Assembly (NCBI GenBank): GCA_018332375.1
Contig: BOPV01000001.1
Span: 1,612,001 to 1,676,000, forward strand
Length of the DNA stretch: 64,000 nucleotides
Direction of reading: 5' to 3'
From: Roseiterribacter gracilis
GTDB lineage: Bacteria; Pseudomonadota; Alphaproteobacteria; BOG-932; Roseiterribacteraceae
Positions within the stretch are counted from its first letter, which is position 1. The number at the start of each line of letters is the position of its first letter. A model generated the notes under the pieces. It was given only the letters and a program-made list of their open reading frames with translations. It was not told where the DNA came from and did not search any database. Below are positions 8,398 through 17,142 of the stretch, one piece after another. Position numbers and translations under genes: made by a program.

Positions 8398-9050
8398 TTC
8401 TTCAGAACCAGGATGTGCAGGTCGATCGGCCCGTGCGCGCCCAGGATCAGCTCCTGCGCGATGTCAGCGGTGCGGCTGGGGCCGGTGACGAAATTGACCG
8501 CGCGTGGCGTGGCACCCAGCGCACGCACGCGATCCCATCCATCTTCATAGGCGCCGACAATGTCGGTTTCGGTCAGCACAACGAGATTAGCGTCGGGCAG
8601 AAAATTCAATGTCGTCGGCGTCTGCGGTCCTGACGTCAGCAACAAGGTGCCGGTTTCGGCAACGCCCGCCAACGCGCGCGTCAAGGTAGCGGTGTCGCTC
8701 GGCTCGGCTTTACCGTAGCCGACTTCAACCGGCTGCTCGCCCCACGACATGCTTTGCAGCGCCGGCGCGACGCGGATGCGCGCCGGTAGATTCTTGTCGC
8801 GCAGATACGACGCAACCGCAGCCGGCACGTCGTCGAGACGATCGAGCCGCGCGGTCGTCGCACCGACCAGATGCGCTTCAGCGATGAACCGTTCGATCAG
8901 CGCCGCGTGTGGGACCGAAGCGCGCGCCGGCACCGTGTTGCGCGTGTGCGCATCGAAGCGCGCGTCATAGGCAGCGCGCGTCTTGTCGTCGGGCTCGGCC
9001 CGGCCGAGCGCGCTGCGCACATTGCCGAGAATACGATCGCGCGCGCTCAT
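8394..9050 (-). CDS. lutC: LutC/YkgG-type L-lactate utilisation protein (LUD domain)
   Basis: 218 residues from the ATG at 9050, which overlaps the lutB stop as ATGA. A longer open frame exists but runs antisense-like through lutB. The LUD domain is recognisable from 'AGVAETGTLLLTSGPQ' and 'DIAQELILGAHGP', with conserved 'LNFLPDANLVV'. Known: LutA, LutB and LutC form an iron-sulfur L-lactate dehydrogenase complex (LldEFG) that feeds electrons from lactate to the respiratory chain. Last gene of the lut set. Its stop codon shares four bases with the convergent XRE-cupin gene stop. Confidence 0.88.
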   Translation of the reverse strand: MSARDRILGNVRSALGRAEPDDKTRAAYDARFDAHTRNTVPARASVPHAALIERFIAEAHLVGATTARLDRLDDVPAAVASYLRDKNLPARIRVAPALQSMSWGEQPVEVGYGKAEPSDTATLTRALAGVAETGTLLLTSGPQTPTTLNFLPDANLVVLTETDIVGAYEDGWDRVRALGATPRAVNFVTGPSRTADIAQELILGAHGPIDLHILVLKN

Positions 9051-10459
9051 TTCGTGCGCCCCTTCTTGGCCGCCCATTGCGCGTGGAAGGTGCCGCCTTG
9101 CGGCGCAGGTAGATCGCGCCCTGCCGTCCAGCCGCTTGCAAAAGGCAGCGACTTGAAGCGGCCGCGCGCAGCGCCCAGAGCATGCAGCGCCCACATCGCT
9201 GCGCGCGTATTGAGTCGGTACAGAAGCGGATTGCGCGCGAAGAACGCCCACAGGCGAATTGCGCTGCGCTGTACGACTGGCTGAATGCCGTCCTCGAACG
9301 CGCGCTCGCGCCAATGCCGCATGATCTTCGGCAGCGGGATGCGCATCGGGCAGACTTCTTCGCATCGTCCGCAGAAGGTCGATGCGTTCGGCAGATGAAG
9401 CGCTTCGGCGACGCCAAGCAGCGCCGGATCCAGCGCCGCACCGATCGGGCCGGGATAGACATAGCCGTACGCGTGTCCGCCGACCGCGTGATAAATCGGG
9501 CAGTGATTCATGCAGGCGCCGCAACGGATGCAGCGCAGCAGATCCTGCAACTCGGTACCCAGCATCGCCGAACGGCCCTGATCGATCATCACGACGTGAT
9601 ATTGTTCGGGCCCGTCGGGATCTTCGGCGCGACGCGCGCCGGTCGAGACAGTCGTATAGACGCTCATCTGCTGACCCGTCGCCGACCGCGCTAGCACGCG
9701 CAGGATCGTCGCCATGTCCTCAAACGTCGGGACCATCTTCTCGATCGAGGCCAGCACGATGTGAATCTGCGGCAGCGTCTGGGTCAGATCGCCATTGCCT
9801 TCGTTGGTGACGATCACCGACGAGCCCGTCTCCGCCACCAGAAAATTCGCACCGGTGATGCCGACGTCGGCGTCGAAATAGGCTTGGCGCAACATCGCGC
9901 GCGCTTCGGCGACGAGCGCCTCGCCGTCCATCGAACGCGGCAGCTTGTGATGCTTCTCGAACAAGTCCGCGATCTGCGACTTGGTCTTGTGCACCGCGGG
10001 CGCGATGATGTGGCTGGGCGGCTCGTCGGCAAGCTGGATGATATATTCGCCGAGATCGGTTTCGATCGGACGGATATTGTTGGCTTCGAGAAAACCGTTG
10101 ATGCCGATCTCTTCGCCCAGCATCGACTTGCCCTTGGTCACCGTCTTGGCGTTGACCGAGCGGCAGATCGACAAGACGGTTTCGCGCGCTGCAGCGGCGT
10201 CGATGCACCAGTGCACCTGGCCGCCATGTTCGATGACTTTGCGCTCGAACCGTTCGAGATGCAGGTCCAGCTCGTTCAGGGTGCGCTTTTTGATCTCGAC
10301 CGCTTCGTCGCGCAGCGTTTCGAATTCGGGCAGCGCATCAGCAGCCAACCGGCGCTTCAAAATGAAATTCTTGCCGACGACGGACAGGGCTTCGCGCAGC
10401 TCGGTATCGTGCAGCGCCTTGTGTGCGTTCTCTTTGAAGTCGTGCGCGGTGGACTTCAC
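9047..10459 (-). CDS. lutB: LutB/YkgF-type iron-sulfur L-lactate utilisation protein
   Basis: 470 residues starting at a GTG (10459) that overlaps the lutA stop (GTGA). The N-terminal ~300 residues are the LUD domain, including 'GANFLVAETGSSVIVTNEGN'. Two 4Fe-4S ferredoxin motifs follow: 'CIRCGACMNHCPIY' and 'CGRCEEVCPMRIPLP', ending in the CP that closes each cluster. Known: the electron-transfer subunit of the LutABC/LldEFG L-lactate oxidising complex, cytosolic at the inner membrane face. Length and domain order are typical for the family, and nothing is missing. Confidence 0.93.
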   Translation of the reverse strand: MKSTAHDFKENAHKALHDTELREALSVVGKNFILKRRLAADALPEFETLRDEAVEIKKRTLNELDLHLERFERKVIEHGGQVHWCIDAAAARETVLSICRSVNAKTVTKGKSMLGEEIGINGFLEANNIRPIETDLGEYIIQLADEPPSHIIAPAVHKTKSQIADLFEKHHKLPRSMDGEALVAEARAMLRQAYFDADVGITGANFLVAETGSSVIVTNEGNGDLTQTLPQIHIVLASIEKMVPTFEDMATILRVLARSATGQQMSVYTTVSTGARRAEDPDGPEQYHVVMIDQGRSAMLGTELQDLLRCIRCGACMNHCPIYHAVGGHAYGYVYPGPIGAALDPALLGVAEALHLPNASTFCGRCEEVCPMRIPLPKIMRHWRERAFEDGIQPVVQRSAIRLWAFFARNPLLYRLNTRAAMWALHALGAARGRFKSLPFASGWTAGRDLPAPQGGTFHAQWAAKKGRTK

Positions 10460-11256
10460 TTAGTCATCCTTTGCGGCGCGCCGGGCGCTTCGCTTGGCGC
10501 GCTTCGCTGTGGTTCCCCGATCGCCGGCGTGTCGGCCATGCCCGCCAACACTTCGGCGACGTGACGCACGCGCACCGGACGGTCTTCGCGCTGCAGACGG
10601 CCCGCGATGTTCAGCAGGCACCCCATGTCGCCCGCGAGCAAGGTGCCGGCGCCGGTCGCTGCAACGTCGGCGACTTTGCGCGACGCGATCTCGGTCGAGA
10701 TCTCCGAATATTTGACGCAGAACGTGCCGCCGAATCCGCAGCACGCTTCCGGCGTCTGCAATTCGCGCAGCTCCAGCCCGTCGACATTGGCGAGCAGCGC
10801 ACGCGGCTGCTCCTTGACGCCCAATTCGCGCAGCGACGAACAACTGTCGTGATAGGTGACGGTGCCGTCGAAGCGCACTTTGTTCGGCTGCACGCGCAAC
10901 ACGTCGGTCAGGAACGACGTCAGTTCGAAGGTGCGCCGCGCCAGATCGTCGGCTTTGATCCGCCACTGCGGGTCGCCGGCGAACAAGGCGGGATAGTGAT
11001 GCTTGATCATGCCGGCGCAGCTGCCCGAGGGCGCGACGACATAGTCGAATCCAGCGAAGGCCTCGATAACCTGACGCGCGATCGCCATCGTGTCGCCGCG
11101 GTCGCCGGAATTGTAAGCGGGTTGGCCGCAGCAGGTTTGCGCGTCGGGCACGACCACCTCGCACCCCGCCTCTTCCAGCAGCTTCACCGCAGCGAAGCCG
11201 ACGCTGGGCCGGTAGAGATCGACGAGACAGGTGACGAAGAGCGCGACGGTGGCCAT
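10456..11256 (-). CDS. lutA: LutA/YkgE-type cysteine-rich iron-sulfur L-lactate utilisation protein
   Basis: 266 residues. It has the two CCG-type cysteine-rich repeats of heterodisulfide-reductase/glycolate-oxidase subunits: 'CCGQPAYNSGD' near residue 42 and 'CCGFGGTFCVKYSEIS' near residue 180, preceded by 'HDSCSSLRELG'. Known: the Fe-S subunit of the LutABC L-lactate dehydrogenase complex. Only 9 nt separate its ATG from the hpnE stop, leaving no room for a separate promoter unless one lies inside hpnE. The lut genes are therefore probably read from the hopanoid/carotenoid transcript. No L-lactate permease or LldR-type regulator is seen next to it. Confidence 0.92.
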   Translation of the reverse strand: MATVALFVTCLVDLYRPSVGFAAVKLLEEAGCEVVVPDAQTCCGQPAYNSGDRGDTMAIARQVIEAFAGFDYVVAPSGSCAGMIKHHYPALFAGDPQWRIKADDLARRTFELTSFLTDVLRVQPNKVRFDGTVTYHDSCSSLRELGVKEQPRALLANVDGLELRELQTPEACCGFGGTFCVKYSEISTEIASRKVADVAATGAGTLLAGDMGCLLNIAGRLQREDRPVRVRHVAEVLAGMADTPAIGEPQRSAPSEAPGAPQRMTK

Positions 11257-11265
11257 GGGGCCCGA

Positions 11266-12489
11266 CTATAGAACGAGTTTTGCTGCGCGCGAGCCGCTGA
11301 CGATCGCGCCCTCGATTGTTGCAGGCAGACCAGTCGCGGTCCAATCGCCGGCCAGCGCAAGATTTTTGAGGCCGGCTGCGCTCGGCGCCGGCCGTTTCGC
11401 TTCCATCGCGGGCGTTTGTGCGATGGTTGCACGTTTCTCGGTGACGACGCGCACCGGCGGCATGTCGAACGGCAGATCCGGAAACGCAGCGCGCGCATCG
11501 TTCCACAGCGCCGATGCGGGATCTTCGCCGTCGCGTGGCGCGTCGGCACTGGTCGTTGTGCTGACCAGACCCGGCCGGCGGAACACCCAATGCGCGCGTC
11601 CGCCCAATACGCCGGCAATCGCATGCCCGTCGCGATGCGGAACCGCGAAATGCGCGTTCAAGATCGGCTCGTCTTCATCGGGCACAGCGAGGCCAGGCAA
11701 CAACGACGCTGCAATTGCGGGCGGCACCGCCAGCACGACCGAGTCATGCTCGCCCAGCGCAACCGTCGCATCGGCGTAGGCAAGCGACGTCACGCGCCCC
11801 TGCTCGACCGTCAGCGCGCGCAAACGGCGCCCAGTTGCGACGGCGCTGCCGCGCGATGCGAGATAGGCCGTCGCGGGTTCGACCAGTGCTTCGGCCAAGG
11901 TGTCGCGCGCAACCATCGGGCGCGAATAGGCGCCGCCTTTCATCAAGGTCAGACGCAGCATCGCAGCGAAGGCATGCGCCGATGCGCGATCGATGCCGGT
12001 ATTCAACACCGACACTGCGACCGGCTCCCACAGTGCACGACGCAGCGCGGTTGGCGGCAATACGTCGGCGATGGTTGCTTCGTGGGTTGCCGACACCAGC
12101 CGCGCCATATCGGCGAGATAGTTGATCGCCTTGGTGCCCGGCACGCGCCGCTTGGCGACGAACAACCACCAGGGCAGACGGCCTTCGTTCGGCTGCACCA
12201 CGAACCGCGCATCATTGGCGCGATCGACGAACGGAAATTGATCGCCCAACGATAGCACGCGATCGCGCGCGCCGAAGCGGCCGAGATAGGCCTGGATCCC
12301 GTCATTGCCCGACAGGATCAGATGGTTGCCATTGTCGATGACGCGATCGATCTGCGCGTCGTGGAACGACCGGCAACGTCCGCCCGCTTGCGGTGCGGCT
12401 TCGCTGATCTCGACCTGCACGCCGCGCTCGACAAGCGTTGTCGCAGCCGACAGGCCGGCAAGCCCGGCGCCGATGACATAGACCGCCAT
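11266..12489 (-). CDS. hpnE: Hydroxysqualene dehydroxylase HpnE
   Basis: 407 residues, an FAD amine-oxidase-like protein beginning with the dinucleotide-binding 'VIGAGLAGLSAATTLVERG' and 'GGRCRSFHD'. 'DNGNHLILSGN' is the signature that separates HpnE from phytoene desaturases. Known: HpnE reduces hydroxysqualene to squalene, the last step of the HpnCDE route from farnesyl diphosphate. It starts 1 nt after the stop of the fused hpnC-hpnD gene, which encodes the two preceding steps, so all three activities come from two adjoining genes. Full length. Confidence 0.9.
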   Translation of the reverse strand: MAVYVIGAGLAGLSAATTLVERGVQVEISEAAPQAGGRCRSFHDAQIDRVIDNGNHLILSGNDGIQAYLGRFGARDRVLSLGDQFPFVDRANDARFVVQPNEGRLPWWLFVAKRRVPGTKAINYLADMARLVSATHEATIADVLPPTALRRALWEPVAVSVLNTGIDRASAHAFAAMLRLTLMKGGAYSRPMVARDTLAEALVEPATAYLASRGSAVATGRRLRALTVEQGRVTSLAYADATVALGEHDSVVLAVPPAIAASLLPGLAVPDEDEPILNAHFAVPHRDGHAIAGVLGGRAHWVFRRPGLVSTTTSADAPRDGEDPASALWNDARAAFPDLPFDMPPVRVVTEKRATIAQTPAMEAKRPAPSAAGLKNLALAGDWTATGLPATIEGAIVSGSRAAKLVL

Positions 12490-12490
12490 G

Positions 12491-14092
12491 CTAGCGCGCT
12501 AACGCGACTTTCAACGCGATCTGCGCCTTTTCCGGCAAGGTCGTTTTCGGCACCGGCTTGCGATCGACCCAGCCGCGCGCCAGCAGCTTCGACAGCAGCT
12601 TGCGGTAGGCCATCATCATCAACAAAGCCGGCTTCAGCTTCGACGCCGTCGCGCGCGGAATATCGACCGTTGCGTAGGCTGCTTTCGCTTCTTCCGCCAA
12701 CTTGGCGCAGGCGCGTGCGAAGCCCGGCTGTTTGGTGACGTCGAGCGCGTTCGATCCGTCGATGCCGAATTGATCGAGCAGATCCTGCGGCACGTACAAC
12801 CGGTCTTCCAACGCGTCGCCGTCGACGTCGCGTAGAATGTTGGTGAGCTGCAGCGCATGGCCGAGACGCACCGCGAACTCGACGGTCGCGGGATCGGGGG
12901 CGCCGAACACATGCACCGACAAGACGCCGACCGCACCGGCAACGCAGCGGCAGTAATTGGCCAGCGCAACGCCGTCGGGCATGCGAACCGCATTGGCGCT
13001 GTCGGTACGCATGCCGTCGAGCACCAGTTCGAATTCCGACCGCGGCAGCTTGAAGCGATCGACCGCCCAGCGCAGTTCGCGCGTCAGCGGCGTCTTTGCA
13101 GTGCCGGCATAGAGCGCGTCGAGATCGCGCCCCCAACCGGCCAGCAGCGCTTTCTTTTCGTCCGGCTTGCCGGGACCGTCAGCGATGTCGTCGACGTCGC
13201 GGCAGAAGGCGTAGAGCGCGAACATGCCGCGCTTGCGATCCGACGGCAGCGCCTTCATGCCCGACACGAACGACGATTTGGCGCGCGCGACCCGGCCGAT
13301 CACAATCTCTTCGTCGCTGATGCAGATCGGCGACCAGGACAACGCAAAGCTTTTCAGGAAATCGCGCTTGCCCAGCGCCACGCGTCCTTCGATCGGATCG
13401 GCCAGACGCAGCTTGCGCGTCAGGGTGCGGGCGAGACGCAGAATGGTGCGAACTTCGAGACGCAGCCGCGTGTCGCGAATTTGCGCCGGCAATGCGGCCG
13501 CGTCCGACAAAAGATCTTCGACGCCGTCAAGGCAGCGATCCAGCACCGGACGACGCAACTTGGCGTTGGCGGGTTCGAAGAAGCCGGCAGGAATCCAATT
13601 CTCGGGCACGTAGCGACGATCGAGCTCGCGATTGTCGTCGCCGCAATCCTGCAAGTGATTCAGAATCTGCAACGCGGTGCACAGCGCGTCGCCGGCTGGC
13701 CAGGTCGCGCGGTCTTCGCCGTGAATGTCGAGCAGGTAGCGACCGACCGGCGACGCCGAGTAGCGGCAATAGTGCAGCAGGTCGTCCCAGCTCTTGCAGC
13801 TTTCGCCGCGCGCGTCGGCGCGAAACGCGACCAGCAATTCGCGCGCATGGTCGAGCCCTTTGCCGCTGTCTTTCAGCGGTGCGGAATCGGGATGCGATCC
13901 ATCGACCAGCCCCTGCTCCAACGCATCGATGCGTGCCAGCTTGTCGGCGGGCGCCAGGCCCGGCGCATCGGCTGCGTCGTCAGCAGCGCGCGCAAAGCGG
14001 TACCAGGCGTGGACATGCGGACGCAGCGGCTTCGCGATCAGAAACGAACCGACCGGGAAATTCTCGTCGTGACGGGTCTTCGAAGGATCCAT
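12491..14092 (-). CDS. hpnCD: Fused squalene synthase-like protein HpnC-HpnD (hydroxysqualene synthesis from FPP)
   Basis: 533 residues in one uninterrupted frame containing two consecutive trans-isoprenyl diphosphate synthase domains. Residues 1 to ~255 look like HpnC: 'YRFARAADDAAD' (D38, D39, D42) and 'QDCGDDNRELDRRYVP' near 150. Residues ~260-533 look like HpnD: 'AFCRDVDDIAD' (D299-D305) and 'LTNILRDVDGDALEDRLYVP' near 420. Known: HpnD condenses two FPP to presqualene diphosphate and HpnC turns that into hydroxysqualene. The two are usually adjacent separate genes. Here there is no stop, and the joining stretch 'KSFALSWSPICISDEE' has no start codon with a convincing ribosome site. The fusion would let the intermediate pass between active sites. 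Upstream gap to the desaturase gene is 74 nt. Confidence 0.88.
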   Translation of the reverse strand: MDPSKTRHDENFPVGSFLIAKPLRPHVHAWYRFARAADDAADAPGLAPADKLARIDALEQGLVDGSHPDSAPLKDSGKGLDHARELLVAFRADARGESCKSWDDLLHYCRYSASPVGRYLLDIHGEDRATWPAGDALCTALQILNHLQDCGDDNRELDRRYVPENWIPAGFFEPANAKLRRPVLDRCLDGVEDLLSDAAALPAQIRDTRLRLEVRTILRLARTLTRKLRLADPIEGRVALGKRDFLKSFALSWSPICISDEEIVIGRVARAKSSFVSGMKALPSDRKRGMFALYAFCRDVDDIADGPGKPDEKKALLAGWGRDLDALYAGTAKTPLTRELRWAVDRFKLPRSEFELVLDGMRTDSANAVRMPDGVALANYCRCVAGAVGVLSVHVFGAPDPATVEFAVRLGHALQLTNILRDVDGDALEDRLYVPQDLLDQFGIDGSNALDVTKQPGFARACAKLAEEAKAAYATVDIPRATASKLKPALLMMMAYRKLLSKLLARGWVDRKPVPKTTLPEKAQIALKVALAR

Positions 14093-14166
14093 GGCCGCGC
14101 CCGTATAGCATGCGGACGGCGCCGAAAGCCCAGCCTCCAGCGGCCGGAACGCCGCACCCAGCCGCG

Positions 14167-15609
14167 TTAAATCGCCAACGTCCCGCTACGCCCGTCCCGG
14201 TCCAGCGTGTCGGCCGCAAGCCAGCCCGACAGCAGCGCCATCGGCACGCCCGCCCCCGGCTGCGCCGAGCCGCCCGCGAGATACAGTCCGGCCAATTGCC
14301 GCGAGCGAACCCCGGCTTTGAACAGGCCCGCCAGCCCGTCGCTGCTTTGCCCATACACTGCGCCGTTCTGCAGCCTGTAGCGGTCGTGAAAGTCCTGCGG
14401 CGTGAGATGGTGTTCGACCACGATTCGCGACTCGAGATCCGCCATGCCGCCGATCCGCATCAGCCTGTCGAGAATGACGCGGCGGTAGGACGGCCACATC
14501 GCATGCCAATCATGATGCGGGCGCAGATACGGGACTTGCACCAGCACCTGCATCGCCTCGCCACCGTCGGGCGCCGTGTCCGGGTCGCTTCGTGATGGTG
14601 CCGTGACGTAGCAGGTTGGATCGGACGCCAACTCGCCATGGTCAAAGATCGCAGACAGCTCGCCGGCACGATCGGCGCTGAACAGCGCGTTGCGATGTGC
14701 GAGATGCTCGTAGCGCTGGTCGAGACCGAGACACAGAACCAGCGCCGAACAGGATGGTTCGTCGTCGCCACCCGTCCCGACCAGATCCTGCAACGTGCGC
14801 GTCGAATTCGCGTTCGACACGACCGCGTCGAACTGCAAGGTCGGGCCACCTTCGATGCGCAGGCCGATCGCCTTGCCTGCGACCTGTTCGATTTTCTCGA
14901 TCGCGGTCGCAAGCCGCACCTCGCCGCCCAGCTCGCGCAGCAACGCCTCCAGCGCCACCGCAACTGCGCGCATGCCGCCGAGCGGGTGATAGATGCCGTC
15001 GGCGATTTGCGTGACGGCGCCCGACGCCAGCAATGCCGGCATGCGCGCCGGCGGCGAACCATTGTCGCGCGTCAGCGATTCAAGCAGCACGCGCAATTGC
15101 GGATCGCCGACATGGCGCCGCGTGAAAGACGCAACCGACGATCCGGGCAGCAGGCCGAGCAGATCGGCGAAAGGTGGCTGCACGAGATCGCGGTCGAGCA
15201 GATCGCGCGGCCTTCCAATCGCACGTTTGAAAAAGAACCGTTCGCGCGCTTGCCGAAGCGCGCCGCCCGTTTCCAGGTAGGTCCGCGTCGCTTCATCGCC
15301 GCCGGCAATGAGATCGCGCGTCGAGCCGTCGTCAAAAAACGCCCGCTCTTGCGGATCCAATCGCACCAAGGTCACGCGATCGTCGAGCTTGCGCCCCGCT
15401 TCTTCGAAAATCCGGGCCAGAAAATGCGGTGCGGTCAGGCTGGTCGGGCCGGTATCGAAGCGAAAGCCGTGTGATTCGAACTGCGCCGCGACGCCGCCAA
15501 CCCGCGCTGCACGATCGAACAAAGTGACGGTGTGGCCGCGCGCCGCCAGGACACAAGACGCAGCCAATCCGCCGAAACCGGCGCCGATTATACCAATGCG
15601 TAGTCCCAT
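14167..15609 (-). CDS. CrtI/CrtN-family carotenoid (or diapocarotenoid) desaturase/oxidase
   Basis: 480 residues. The N-terminal FAD motif is 'GIIGAGFGGLAASCVLAARG', followed by 'FDTGPTSLTAP', typical of CrtI/CrtN/CrtP. The C-terminal 'GLYLAGGSAQPGAGVPMALL' is the phytoene-desaturase flavin signature. Known: CrtI-type enzymes desaturate phytoene, while CrtN desaturates C30 dehydrosqualene or squalene and CrtP oxidises the chain ends. Inferred: because it heads a run with hpnCD and hpnE and no phytoene synthase is nearby, squalene is the likely substrate, giving a C30 carotenoid. Which of desaturase (CrtN) or oxidase (CrtP) it is cannot be settled by eye. An 83-nt gap separates it from the divergent aldehyde dehydrogenase. 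Confidence 0.78.
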   Translation of the reverse strand: MGLRIGIIGAGFGGLAASCVLAARGHTVTLFDRAARVGGVAAQFESHGFRFDTGPTSLTAPHFLARIFEEAGRKLDDRVTLVRLDPQERAFFDDGSTRDLIAGGDEATRTYLETGGALRQARERFFFKRAIGRPRDLLDRDLVQPPFADLLGLLPGSSVASFTRRHVGDPQLRVLLESLTRDNGSPPARMPALLASGAVTQIADGIYHPLGGMRAVAVALEALLRELGGEVRLATAIEKIEQVAGKAIGLRIEGGPTLQFDAVVSNANSTRTLQDLVGTGGDDEPSCSALVLCLGLDQRYEHLAHRNALFSADRAGELSAIFDHGELASDPTCYVTAPSRSDPDTAPDGGEAMQVLVQVPYLRPHHDWHAMWPSYRRVILDRLMRIGGMADLESRIVVEHHLTPQDFHDRYRLQNGAVYGQSSDGLAGLFKAGVRSRQLAGLYLAGGSAQPGAGVPMALLSGWLAADTLDRDGRSGTLAI

Positions 15610-15692
15610 GCCCTGCGCTCCTGGTTGCGCCGCCCATCATATCCGACGATTCTGCGCGTCCGAGTTGGCCATCTTCCACGAGTATAGAAATT

Positions 15693-17132
15693 ATGGAGCC
15701 GGCATTGCTGCTCGATGCGGCACGCAGCGCGCAACGCGATTGGGCCACCGTTCCTGTCACGGAACGGTTGCAGTTCGTTCGCCATGCGCGCCATGCGCTG
15801 GCACGCGCGCCGGTCGAGTTTGCCGGCACGGTGGCGCGCGCCGAACGCAGCGCCGCCGACACGCTGGCGATGGAAGTGCTGCCGCTGCTCGAAGCGATGC
15901 GCTTTCTCGAACGCCGTGCCGCGCGCGCGCTGCGCACACGCCGTGCCGACCGGTCCGATCGGCCGTTGTGGTTGCGCGGCGTCACTGCGACCATCGAGCC
16001 GGCACCGTTGGGCGTCGTGCTGGTGATCGCACCCGGCAATTATCCGTTGTTCATTGCAGGCGTGCAGGCGGTGCAGGCCCTGGTTGCGGGCAACGCGGTG
16101 ATTGTGAAACCGGCGCCGGGCGAACGCGCGTGCCTGGCCGCGTTGCGCGGCGCGTTTCTGTTGGCGGGCCTGCCCGACGCGCTGTTTCAGCTCACCGATG
16201 ATTCCGTCGAGACGGCGAGCAAGCTCGTCGCCGCCGGCCCCGACAAAATTCTGCTGACCGGATCCAGCGCCACCGGCCGCAACGTGTTGCGCGCCGCGGC
16301 CGAGACTTTGACGCCGACGGTGATGGAATTGTCGGGCAATGACGTGTCGATCGTGCTGAACGGCGCAAATCCGGTGCGAACGGCTGCAACGATCAGCTTC
16401 GCCTTTGCGCTCAACGCGTCGCACACCTGCATCGCGCCGCGCCGCCTCTTCGTCGAACGCGGCGTCGCCGACGCGTTCATTCCAGCGCTGGAAGAACGGC
16501 TGGCCGAGCTGGCGCCGATGCCGGTCGACGCACGCACACGCGCCCGGTTGATGCCGCTTCTGTCGGCGGCTGCGTCGGGCGGTGCGACCTGGAGCGTCAA
16601 TTTCGACACGCGCGCCGAAACCTCGCCGCCGCTGCTGATCAAGAACGCGCCCGACGACGCGGCGCTGCACGCGACCGATCTGTTTGCACCGGTTCTGTCG
16701 TTGCGTGTCGTCGATGCCTGGCCCGAAGCGACCCATCTTGCCAATCTGCAGCCGCACGCGCTGGGCGCGTCGGTGTTCGGGCCGCGCGGCGAAGCCGCCA
16801 AGGTTGCGGCTGCGCTGGATGTCGGCGTAGTGACGATCAACGACGCGGTCGTCGCCACCGCCGATCCACGCGTGCCGTTCGGCGGCAAGCGCCAGAGCGG
16901 CTTCGGCGTTACGCGGGGCATCGAAGGCTTGCTGGAACTGACCTATCCGAAAGTCACGCTCGACAATCGCGCCAGCTTCCGGCCGCAGTTGAAGCGCAAC
17001 AGCAAGCGCGACGAAGAAAAGATCCTGGCCTCGCTGGTGCGGCTGCTGCACGCGGGCGAACATCGCCGCCGTTCCTTGCGCGCGCTGCTCAGCGCGGTGG
17101 TGCGCAAGAAGAAAGTCGTCGAGCCGGACTGA
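15693..17132 (+). CDS. Aldehyde dehydrogenase, possibly diapocarotenoid-aldehyde oxidising
   Basis: 479 residues. The ALDH landmarks are present: 'VIAPGNYPLFIAGVQAVQAL' in the cofactor fold, 'LTGSSATGRNV' (the GSTxxG loop), the general base Glu in 'MELSGNDV' near residue 215, and the catalytic Cys in 'HTCIAPRRLFVERG' near 248. 'FGGKRQSGFGVTRG' is near the C-terminus, followed by a basic tail. Known: C30 carotenoid pathways use an aldehyde dehydrogenase (AldH/CrtNc) to convert diapocarotenals to acids. Inferred: this one serves the desaturase encoded divergently 83 nt away. A general aldehyde dehydrogenase is the alternative. The stop lies 11 nt from a palindromic repeat that probably ends transcription. 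Confidence 0.8.
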   Translation: MEPALLLDAARSAQRDWATVPVTERLQFVRHARHALARAPVEFAGTVARAERSAADTLAMEVLPLLEAMRFLERRAARALRTRRADRSDRPLWLRGVTATIEPAPLGVVLVIAPGNYPLFIAGVQAVQALVAGNAVIVKPAPGERACLAALRGAFLLAGLPDALFQLTDDSVETASKLVAAGPDKILLTGSSATGRNVLRAAAETLTPTVMELSGNDVSIVLNGANPVRTAATISFAFALNASHTCIAPRRLFVERGVADAFIPALEERLAELAPMPVDARTRARLMPLLSAAASGGATWSVNFDTRAETSPPLLIKNAPDDAALHATDLFAPVLSLRVVDAWPEATHLANLQPHALGASVFGPRGEAAKVAAALDVGVVTINDAVVATADPRVPFGGKRQSGFGVTRGIEGLLELTYPKVTLDNRASFRPQLKRNSKRDEEKILASLVRLLHAGEHRRRSLRALLSAVVRKKKVVEPD

Positions 17133-17142
17133 CGCCCCCGGC

